Of a DNA stretch of 20,135 nucleotides, positions 14,075 to 20,135 are shown piece after piece; within the stretch, counting starts at the first letter, position 1; each line of letters begins with the position of its first letter. The position numbers and the translations under genes were made by a program. This DNA is from Pseudomonadota bacterium (lineage in GTDB: Bacteria; Pseudomonadota; Alphaproteobacteria; Rhodospirillales; 2-02-FULL-58-16). The stretch lies in NCBI GenBank assembly GCA_022572335.1, contig JACZWD010000012.1, positions 1 through 20,135 of the forward strand, in the 5' to 3' direction. The notes under the pieces are model-generated. The model saw nothing but the letters and a program-made list of their open reading frames with translations, searched no databases and was not told the DNA's origin.

Positions 14075-14452
14075 ATGGCTGACGACGACGACGTGAAACA
14101 GGCGGACGCCGCGGACGCCGCCGGGGGCGGGGAGGCGTCTCCTCCCGCCGCGGCCGAAGGGGACACCGCCGCCGGGGAAGGGGACGATGCTCCCGCCGGC
14201 GACGCCGGCGACGACACGGACGCGGTCTACGACGTTCCGGTGGAGGTTACGGCGGTTCTCGGTACGGCGACCATGAAGGTGAGCCAGCTCCTGAAGCTGG
14301 GCCGCGGCGCCGTGGTGCAGTTGGACCGCATGGTGGGCGAATCCATCGATCTGCACGCCAACAACCGATTGATCGCGCGCGGCGAAGTGGTGGTCATCGA
14401 CGACCGCCTCGGCGTGACCATGACCGAGATCATCAAGTCCGACCACCGCTGA
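14075..14452 (+). CDS. fliN: Flagellar motor switch protein FliN
   Basis: A 125-residue protein with an acidic, Ala/Gly-rich disordered N-terminus (residues 1-50, opening MADDDD) and a C-terminal SpoA/FliN domain (about 52-122). The domain contains YDVPVEVTAVLG, KVSQLLKLGRGAVVQLD, VGESIDLHANNRLIARGEVVV and RLGVTMTEII, which match FliN closely. FliN forms the lower C-ring of the flagellar switch with FliM and FliG and binds FliH of the export ATPase complex. An ATG at 14069 is also in frame, but GAGG sits only two bases before it and eight before 14075, so 14075 is preferred. No other flagellar gene is in the window, so this is an orphan locus. Confidence 0.92.
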   Translation: MADDDDVKQADAADAAGGGEASPPAAAEGDTAAGEGDDAPAGDAGDDTDAVYDVPVEVTAVLGTATMKVSQLLKLGRGAVVQLDRMVGESIDLHANNRLIARGEVVVIDDRLGVTMTEIIKSDHR

Positions 14453-14491
14453 GCGTCCCCCCCGGCGAACGAACCGAAGGGCGGGCATGGG

Positions 14492-14902
14492 ATGACCATC
14501 CGCATCCGGGAAATCGACCACGTGGTGCTGCGCGTGTCCGACGTGCCCCGCGCCATCCGTTTCTATTGCGACGTGCTCGGCTGCACCGTGGAACGGCGGC
14601 TGGACGACGTGGGGCTTTACCAGCTTCGCGCCGGGCGCTCGTTGATCGATCTGGTCGACGTCAACGGCGAGATCGGCCGCCGGGGCGGGGCGGCGCCGGG
14701 CGCCGGCGGCAGGAACGTGGACCACCTGGCCCTGCGCATCGAGACCTTCGACGAGACGGCCCTGCGCCGCCACCTGGAGGGCCTGGGCGTGGCCCCCGGG
14801 GACGTGCACCAGCGCTACGGCGCCGAAGGCAACGGACCGTCCATGTATATCCAGGATCCAGACGGCAACACGGTGGAATTGAAGGGGCCGCCAGGCCACT
14901 AG
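14492..14902 (+). CDS. VOC-superfamily (glyoxalase/dioxygenase-fold) protein
   Basis: A 136-residue cytoplasmic protein of two beta-alpha-beta-beta-beta units, one complete VOC module. It starts with IDHVVLRVSDVPRAIRFYCD and ends with MYIQDPDGNTVELKG. Likely metal ligands are His10, His78 (NVDHLALR) and Glu129 (TVELKG); the fourth position near LIDLVD is Asp53 instead of the common Glu or Gln. Members include glyoxalases, fosfomycin-type transferases and ring-cleaving dioxygenases, so no reaction is assigned. The ribosome binding site AAGGG is better spaced for an ATG at 14487, which reads only ATG GGA TGA and overlaps the true start as ATGA. Forty bases separate it from fliN. Confidence 0.88.
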   Translation: MTIRIREIDHVVLRVSDVPRAIRFYCDVLGCTVERRLDDVGLYQLRAGRSLIDLVDVNGEIGRRGGAAPGAGGRNVDHLALRIETFDETALRRHLEGLGVAPGDVHQRYGAEGNGPSMYIQDPDGNTVELKGPPGH

Positions 14903-14985
14903 GCCCCCTTTACCCCGCGCCGGGCGCCGGAATGTGCTATCGTCGCGGCTGGACTGAGAACCGGTCGGAATACGTTGGCCGCGGG

Positions 14986-16863
14986 ATGAACAGGAAACAG
15001 CGCCGCCGCCGCCAGAAGCTGGCGGCGCGAAGGACGAAAAAGAAAACGAACGGCGGCCTGCAGGCCCGGTTGCAGGTGGCCATCGCCCATCATCAGGCGG
15101 GCCGCCTGGCCGAGGCCGAAAGCATCTACAAGGACGTCCTGCGCGCCGACCCCGCCAACGGGCCGGCGCACAACAACCTCGGCATCGCCTACAAGGCCCA
15201 TGGAAAGCTGGACGAGGCGAACGCCTGCTACCGCCGCGCCCTGAAGATCAACCCCAACGACGCATCGGCGCACGCCAACCTCGCCAACGTGTTGTACGAC
15301 CAGGGAAAGGTCGACGACGCGTTCGCTTCGTACCGGCGCGCCCTGGAGATCGATCCGGACAACGCGGACACCCATTATAACCTGGGCATCGCGCTGAAGG
15401 GCCAGGGCAGGATGGACGAAGCGATCGCCCGGTGCCGGCGGGCGCTGGAGATCAGGCCAAGCTACTTCGCCGCCGCCTGGAACGCCCATCTGTGCCTGCC
15501 CATCCTGTACGATTCCGACGAAGACATCAAAAGCCACCGGTCGCGGTGGGAGGCCGGGATCGAAAAGCTTGACCGGCTGGTCGACCTGGAGTCGCGCGAC
15601 GGGATCGTCGAAGCGGTTAAGGCGACCACGTCTTCGACCAATTTCTTTCTCCATTATCAGGGCATGAACGACCTCGCGTTACAGAAGCGGTACGGCTCCC
15701 TGCTGCACCGCGTCGCCCGTGCGGCCTATCCGGACCTGGCCGAACCGCCCGAGAGACGCACGCTCGCCCCGGGCGACAGGATCCGGGTCGGATTCCTGTC
15801 TCCCCATCTGTACCGACACACGATCTACAAATTGTTCGGGCGCTGGATAACGGACCTTAACGGGGACGAATTCGAGACCCATGCCTTTCACACGGGCACG
15901 ACATTCGACCAGGCGACGAGCGACCTGAAGGAAAAGTCGGATTTCTTTTACGCGGACCTGGGGTCCAACCAGGCGGCCATTCAGGCCATCCGTTCGGCGC
16001 GTCTGGATATCCTGATTTATCTGGATATCGGCATGCATCCGAGTATCCAGTTGCTCGCGGCCCTCAAACTGGCGCCGGTGCAGTGCATGACGTGGGGCCA
16101 TCCGGTGACCTCGGGATTGCCCACGATGGACTATTTCCTCACCAGCGACCTCATGGAACCGGCGGACGGGGACGGACATTATTCGGAGAAGCTTATCCGC
16201 CTGCCGAACCTTTCGATCTCCTATGCGCCCTTGGACGAGGGCCCGCCGGCGGACGCCGGCCGCGACGAAGCCCGCGGCCCGGATGACGTCGTCTATCTGT
16301 GCTCGCAGAACCTGTTCAAGATCCTGCCCCGGTTCGACGAGGTATGCGCAGCGATCGCATCACGGGCCCCGAGGGCCAGGTTTCGCTTCATCGGCCATGC
16401 GTCTTCTTTCGTTACCGACAGTTTCTTCAAGCGGTTGAGCAGGGCCTTCCAGGGCCGCGGCCTGGATGCCAAGGACTACTGCACCATCCATCCCAAGATG
16501 AGCCAGTCGGAATTCCTCGGGTTCACCGCCAGCGCCGACGTTTTCCTCGACACCATCGGCTGGTCCGGAGGCAACACCACCCTGGAAACGGTGGCCCTGG
16601 ACGTCCCCGTGGTGACCCTTCCCGGTCCCATGATGCGCAGCCGGCACAGCTATGCGATCCTGAAGATGATGGGCGTGGAGGACACCATCGCCCGGGATAT
16701 CGATGGATACGTCGACATCGCCGTGCGCCTGGGCGTCGATCCGGCGTGGCGCCACGAGATCGTCGGGAAAATGCGGACGAACAAGAAAACCATCTACAAC
16801 GACGATCAGGCGATACGCGGGCTGGAGCGTTTTCTGATCGATGCGTGCGGCAGGGCGTCTTAG
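14986..16863 (+). CDS. TPR-containing O-GlcNAc transferase-like glycosyltransferase (GT41/SPINDLY type)
   Basis: A 625-residue cytoplasmic enzyme predicted to transfer a sugar from a nucleotide sugar to Ser/Thr of proteins. A very basic start (MNRKQRRRRQKLAARRTKKK) is followed by about four TPR units (residues 26-161, with AHNNLGIAYK, AHANLANVLY and THYNLGIALK) and a GT41 catalytic region (about 260-620). In that region HLYRHTIYK (His278) may match the catalytic His of human OGT, Lys445 in SQNLFKILPRF the UDP-binding Lys, and LDTIGWSGGNTTLETVALD the C-terminal sugar-nucleotide site. MTWGHPVTSGLPTMDYFLTS is a hallmark. The N-terminus was placed at 14986 because MNRKQRR is a recurring start of such proteins; the ribosome binding site is weak and an ATG at 14932 is an alternative. 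A sulfotransferase gene follows after 125 bases. Confidence 0.9.
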   Translation: MNRKQRRRRQKLAARRTKKKTNGGLQARLQVAIAHHQAGRLAEAESIYKDVLRADPANGPAHNNLGIAYKAHGKLDEANACYRRALKINPNDASAHANLANVLYDQGKVDDAFASYRRALEIDPDNADTHYNLGIALKGQGRMDEAIARCRRALEIRPSYFAAAWNAHLCLPILYDSDEDIKSHRSRWEAGIEKLDRLVDLESRDGIVEAVKATTSSTNFFLHYQGMNDLALQKRYGSLLHRVARAAYPDLAEPPERRTLAPGDRIRVGFLSPHLYRHTIYKLFGRWITDLNGDEFETHAFHTGTTFDQATSDLKEKSDFFYADLGSNQAAIQAIRSARLDILIYLDIGMHPSIQLLAALKLAPVQCMTWGHPVTSGLPTMDYFLTSDLMEPADGDGHYSEKLIRLPNLSISYAPLDEGPPADAGRDEARGPDDVVYLCSQNLFKILPRFDEVCAAIASRAPRARFRFIGHASSFVTDSFFKRLSRAFQGRGLDAKDYCTIHPKMSQSEFLGFTASADVFLDTIGWSGGNTTLETVALDVPVVTLPGPMMRSRHSYAILKMMGVEDTIARDIDGYVDIAVRLGVDPAWRHEIVGKMRTNKKTIYNDDQAIRGLERFLIDACGRAS

Positions 16864-16988
16864 GATTATTTTTTAGCGGCAACGGCCGGGAAAACGGGCA
16901 TGGTCGATCCGATGGGCGGGCGGCGCCGGAGGAAGGATTCCGGAACCCAGGGAAAACGGGCGCGCTTGCGTCCGGTGGGGACGCCCCG

Positions 16989-17795
16989 GTGACGCGGGCA
17001 AAGACGTTCGGTATCGGCCTCAGCCGGACCGGCACGACGAGCCTGACCCTGGCCCTGGAAGCCCTCGGCCTTTCCGCGGTCCATTTCCCCACCACCATGA
17101 AGCAGATCGAGGAACACGACGCGGCCACCGACACGCCCGTGGCCGCCTCCTTCCAGTCCCTCGATTCCCGGTTTCCCGGAAGCAAGTTCATCTACACGGT
17201 CCGGGACCTTCCGGAATGGCTCGAGTCGTGCCGGCGTTTCTGGGGCAAGCGGCAGAGGAGCCACTTCGCGCAGAACCCTTTCATCGTCAAGCTGCAACGG
17301 CAACTCTACGGGGCCATAGATTTCGATCCCGAGCGCTTTGCCGACGCCTATGCCCGTCACGATGCCCAAGTGCGCGGCCACTTCGCCGAACGGCCCGGCG
17401 ACCTGCTGGTCATCGACATCTGCGGCGGCGATGCCCGTTGGCAGCCCCTGTGCGAATTCCTCGGCGTCGATGTTCCCGCCATTCCGTTTCCCAGCACCAA
17501 TGCATCAAGATCGGTGGACGGGGTGCTCGTGCGGCTGCTCCACGTCATCGGCGACAGCAAGCAGATCGCCGCCATTGCCGGGGTGTCGCACCGGTACGTG
17601 GAAAATCTGCGCACCAGCCAGGCCTTTCGGGATCACGACAGGGACGCGTCCCTTACCTTGGACGTCGGTTGGGAAGTCGGCCGCATTCTTGCCGGCGCGT
17701 GCTCCTATTTCGGGGACGCCGACACGGCGGCCCAGAAACTGGGGATTCCGAAATCGGAGCTCATGAACACCGTGAAACGGGGCCGCCCACTGTAG
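16989..17795 (+). CDS. Sulfotransferase-family protein with C-terminal extension
   Basis: A 268-residue protein. The N-terminal 175 residues are a PAPS-dependent sulfotransferase-like P-loop fold: the 5'-phosphosulfate loop GLSRTGTTSLTLALEALG (residues 10-27) and the 3'-phosphate region FIYTVRDLPEWLES (67-80, Arg72 and Ser80). The fold usually ends near PFPSTNASR (166-174). About 94 further residues follow, with two helix-turn-helix-like stretches (KQIAAIAGVSHRYVENLRTS and DTAAQKLGIPKSELMNTVKR) that are not recognised as part of the family. The start is a GTG at 16989, as no ATG lies in frame between it and the upstream stop, and the resulting MTRAKTFGIGLSRTGTTS is typical. It lies behind the GT41 gene, possibly in one transcript. 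The acceptor is unknown. Confidence 0.82.
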   Translation: MTRAKTFGIGLSRTGTTSLTLALEALGLSAVHFPTTMKQIEEHDAATDTPVAASFQSLDSRFPGSKFIYTVRDLPEWLESCRRFWGKRQRSHFAQNPFIVKLQRQLYGAIDFDPERFADAYARHDAQVRGHFAERPGDLLVIDICGGDARWQPLCEFLGVDVPAIPFPSTNASRSVDGVLVRLLHVIGDSKQIAAIAGVSHRYVENLRTSQAFRDHDRDASLTLDVGWEVGRILAGACSYFGDADTAAQKLGIPKSELMNTVKRGRPL

Positions 17796-17801
17796 GCTAG
17801 T

Positions 17802-18042
17802 CGGATATTTCATGAAGGGAACGGGAATTGCGGCGAGCAATGTTCGTCCAAGGCGGCGGGCGAAGCCTCAAGCCATAGCCAGGGCTATGGCTTGAGGCTG
17901 CGGGCGCCGATTTGGGCGGACAGGGCCGCCGCAAAACCGTTCAGCGGTGAACGGGACACAACGGACCTTGGTGGAAACCGGCGCCATCCGTTGAAGGGCA
18001 ATCCCCGGCGTTCCATGCGCCAGCGCCTTCATGAAATATCCG
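17802..18042. mobile_element. MITE-like 241-bp non-autonomous element with 17-bp terminal inverted repeats
   Basis: CGGATATTTCATGAAGG (17802-17818) recurs as its perfect inverse complement at 18026-18042. Both ends are directly flanked by GGCTAGT (17795-17801 and 18043-18049), a 7-base target duplication. The unoccupied site would read GTAGGCTAGTCGGATTACAC. The element contains no credible coding region, and inserted directly behind the sulfotransferase stop codon, whose last G is the first base of the duplication. Together with the next 200 bases it fills the 454-base gap between the two converging sulfotransferase genes. The parent IS family is not identified. Confidence 0.8.
17864..17899. 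repeat. 17-bp perfect hairpin at the core of the MITE-like element
   Basis: AGCCTCAAGCCATAGCC (17864-17880) and its exact inverse complement (17883-17899) are separated by two bases. Such a stem would fold stably in single-stranded DNA or RNA. It is not followed by a T-run, so a simple terminator is not indicated, though it could block or protect transcripts from either flanking gene. Confidence 0.75.
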
Positions 18043-18072
18043 GGCTAGTCGGATTACACGCGGCGGAGCCGT

Positions 18073-18233
18073 GCGCCGCGCCCTGGCCGCGAAGGGGTGA
18101 GGGGATGGCCGGGATTCTCTTCCCAGATACGGGGTTGACCGACGCCGGTTCCCGCCCGGCCGGATTAACTGGCGCCGGCGGCAGGCCGCGTGGCCTAGCG
18201 GCGCGCCTTGGCCGCAATGGGGTCGGGGGACGG
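18073..18233. repeat. Imperfect 36-bp direct repeat between the MITE and the GT2-sulfotransferase gene
   Basis: Segments 18073-18108 and 18198-18233 match at 29 of 36 positions (core TGGCCGC, then GGGGT and GGGG). The gap region is gene-free and GC-rich, and lies between converging genes. It may be a decayed duplication or simple compositional similarity. No terminator with a T-run was found. Confidence 0.3.
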
Positions 18234-18249
18234 CGCGGATGCGCCCCGG

Positions 18250-20135
18250 TCAGGGCCGTGCGTGCTCGTAGCGTTGGCGGATTTCCTTTTCATCCATGTC
18301 GAGGGCCTCGTAGCCGAGTTCCCTGGCCACCGACATGATGGACGGATGGCGCGCGTACGCTTCCACGTCCACCGTACGGGTGGTTTTAAAACTGTACGCG
18401 TCAAACCACTGATCGAGCGCCGCGGTCATCGCGTCCCGGCGCGGCAGGTCGAGAAAATCCAGAAGCCGGTCCAGGCCGTCCTCTTGAAACAGGTCCTCGT
18501 ACTTAAGGCGCAGCCACGGCACATCCAATGTATCCTCCAGGTGCAGGCCCAATGCGTGCACTTCCGCCCACAGATACAGGCACTTCTCGAACGGCTTGTA
18601 CTCGTCCCATCGATCGCCGTACCCGAGAAACCGCGCGCCGGCGTCGAACGGCGTCACCAAAGCGCTCTCGGCCAACTGGTCGTGACCGGTACCGGACCGG
18701 TAGTAACTGTGGGTGACCATCGCGGCCGCCGACAGGACCGGGTGCCGCGTCAGATGGACGACGCGGATGCGGCCCGTGAAACGTTCGGCGAAGTACCGAA
18801 CGGCGGCGAAGCACGGCCAGCCGCATTCGATGTACGAGATGGTTCCCAGGTGCTCCTCGATCCTGTCGGCATGGTCGAGGATCAGCTCGGCGTTGTCCGA
18901 CCCCGCAGGATCCTCCATCCCGAGAAGCTGGCGCGGCAGGTAGTAGGTGAAAAGCGGCTCGTGTGTGACCACGGCATGGTCGGCGAAGTTTTCTTTCAGA
19001 CACTTCGCCAGCCACTGGGTGCCGCATCGTCCGCTGGAAAAAAGGAAAGTCGCGAACCCTGTATCGCCGGTCTTCTCGGTAGGGGTTCCGTTGATGGCGC
19101 CGTGAACCCGGTGCTCCAACGCCAGCCTATGTTTCAACACTTCGCGCAGGGTCTGGCGCGCTTCCTCCGACTCCGGCTTCAGGGCGATGGCCTTGCCGAT
19201 CATGTCCACGGCCGTTTTGGTCTGACCCCTCTTGGCCGCCACGACGCCGAGCAGATGCAACGCGTCGAAGTGGTCCGGTTTGGACCGCAGCACATCCCTG
19301 CACAGTCTTTCCGCCTCTCTCAGGCGATCGGCCCGGTAATGCTGCACGGCCGCCTCCATGGCACGGGCAAGGGAGACGGTCTCCTTCCGTGCGCCGGGGG
19401 CCTCGGCGGGTTCCGCGGCAAGGGCGTCCCAGCCATTCTCGGATGGCGGGTCTTGTTCCTGTTGTATTGGCGGCTCGCCGCCGTTCCCCGCATCGTCGCC
19501 GTCATTTCGCCATGGGAACCCGCCGGGGTAGCGGCTTTCCATGACGGAATTTTCACGGATAAAAAACTGCCCCTTTACGGAATAAAGGGTTGCGTCGACC
19601 CTGTAATTCAATGAATACAACCCGTTTGTACCGCAATTTGGAAAATGCTTGAGAAGGGTTCGACAAAGTTTTCTGTCAACATTCAAGGTCGCGGGCCGGT
19701 ACCAAACGGGAGAAAATCTTATCGCGATGTCTTTCCTGAGAAAGTAGCAGTTTACGTCGACCAGATGGTCATCGTCGTTCAGATAGGTAGGCCATTTTCC
19801 GAGATTTTCGCAGTCGTCGTTGGCAATGAAATTTCCGTCCTGGTCGATGATCTTTCTCAGCGAGAAACCCCAGTCCACTTTTCTTTCATCGACGAGAGCC
19901 ACCAGGGACGATACGTGATCCTCATCGAGGAAGTTATCCTCGTCCAGGAAAATAACATAATCGCCATTCACGATATAACAGCTCGCTCCGTATATCCTGT
20001 GCCCGTTGAACCTGTCTTTTCCGGTGACATAGGGAAGGCTGACAAAATGGGTTTCGATACCGTCGTTGCCGACAGGTTCTCTTCGTTGCACCAGCTCCAT
20101 GGTGGCGTCGTGTCTTTCCCTGCCATCAATAAAGA
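18250..20135 (-). CDS. Chimeric GT2 glycosyltransferase - TPR - sulfotransferase (N-terminus off window)
   Basis: The frame stays open to the right edge. Upstream of the ATG at 20100 it continues as FIDGRERHDAT, which looks like GT2 sequence, so the true start lies beyond. The visible 627 residues comprise three parts. A GT2 domain runs from the edge to about 19530, with the DxD-type motif FLDEDN near 19940. An acidic linker rich in Gln and Pro (about 19530-19370) and a TPR-like helical segment (about 19365-19095, HFDALHLLGVVAAKRGQT) follow. The last part is a sulfotransferase domain (19060-18250) with the 5'-phosphosulfate loop FLFSSGRCGTQWLAKCL and the 3'-phosphate motif RVVHLTRHPVLSAAAMV. 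The GT2 part is about 40-53% GC in hand-counted lines, the rest about 67%. It probably glycosylates and sulfates one acceptor; which one is unknown. Confidence 0.85.
   Translation of the reverse strand, partial: FIDGRERHDATMELVQRREPVGNDGIETHFVSLPYVTGKDRFNGHRIYGASCYIVNGDYVIFLDEDNFLDEDHVSSLVALVDERKVDWGFSLRKIIDQDGNFIANDDCENLGKWPTYLNDDDHLVDVNCYFLRKDIAIRFSPVWYRPATLNVDRKLCRTLLKHFPNCGTNGLYSLNYRVDATLYSVKGQFFIRENSVMESRYPGGFPWRNDGDDAGNGGEPPIQQEQDPPSENGWDALAAEPAEAPGARKETVSLARAMEAAVQHYRADRLREAERLCRDVLRSKPDHFDALHLLGVVAAKRGQTKTAVDMIGKAIALKPESEEARQTLREVLKHRLALEHRVHGAINGTPTEKTGDTGFATFLFSSGRCGTQWLAKCLKENFADHAVVTHEPLFTYYLPRQLLGMEDPAGSDNAELILDHADRIEEHLGTISYIECGWPCFAAVRYFAERFTGRIRVVHLTRHPVLSAAAMVTHSYYRSGTGHDQLAESALVTPFDAGARFLGYGDRWDEYKPFEKCLYLWAEVHALGLHLEDTLDVPWLRLKYEDLFQEDGLDRLLDFLDLPRRDAMTAALDQWFDAYSFKTTRTVDVEAYARHPSIMSVARELGYEALDMDEKEIRQRYEHARP

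Overview
The window is a stretch of high-GC bacterial chromosome. Several things suggest an alphaproteobacterium, probably of the Rhodospirillales type: the codon use, the acyl-CoA ligase placed in front of branched-chain amino-acid transporter genes, the FliN and Mth938-like proteins, and the bifunctional malic enzyme. That placement is inferred from protein resemblance and base composition, not from a marker gene. No rRNA, tRNA or CRISPR array was found.

Layout. Positions 1-4223 (minus strand) hold an operon: a likely promoter, a possible leader ORF, an AMP-forming acyl-CoA ligase, and the LivG-, LivH- and LivM-type parts of an ABC importer, with LivM cut by the left edge. Positions 4476-7536 (minus strand) carry a short-chain dehydrogenase without its catalytic tyrosine, a BCP/PrxQ-like peroxiredoxin with a GTG start, a MAPEG membrane protein of lower GC, and a TauD/TfdA-type dioxygenase. 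Positions 7711-9035 (plus strand) encode an Mth938-like protein and an exported amidohydrolase. The amidohydrolase carries a 63-bp in-frame palindromic insert. A malic enzyme-phosphotransacetylase fusion (9057-11363, minus) faces it tail to tail and is followed upstream by the remnant of a broken secreted-protein gene.

Positions 11730-16863 (plus strand) hold a glycerophosphodiester phosphodiesterase, a Mer/Lpd-like flavoprotein, an orphan FliN, a VOC-fold protein and a TPR plus GT41 (O-GlcNAc-transferase-like) glycosyltransferase. A sulfotransferase with an unrecognised C-terminal extension follows at 16989-17795. A 241-bp MITE-like element sits directly behind its stop codon. Converging from the right edge is a large chimeric protein joining a GT2 glycosyltransferase, a TPR-like segment and a second sulfotransferase. 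Its GT2 part has a much lower GC content than the rest of the window.

How it fits together. The left half is mostly metabolism: substrate import with CoA activation, redox chemistry and anaplerosis. The right end (14986-20135) is the most unusual part. It combines a TPR-guided GT41 enzyme, a GT2 domain and two sulfotransferases, which suggests a locus for glycosylating and sulfating a protein or surface glycan, assembled partly by horizontal transfer. Nothing in the window identifies the acceptor. The nearby fliN makes a flagellar target tempting but unproven.
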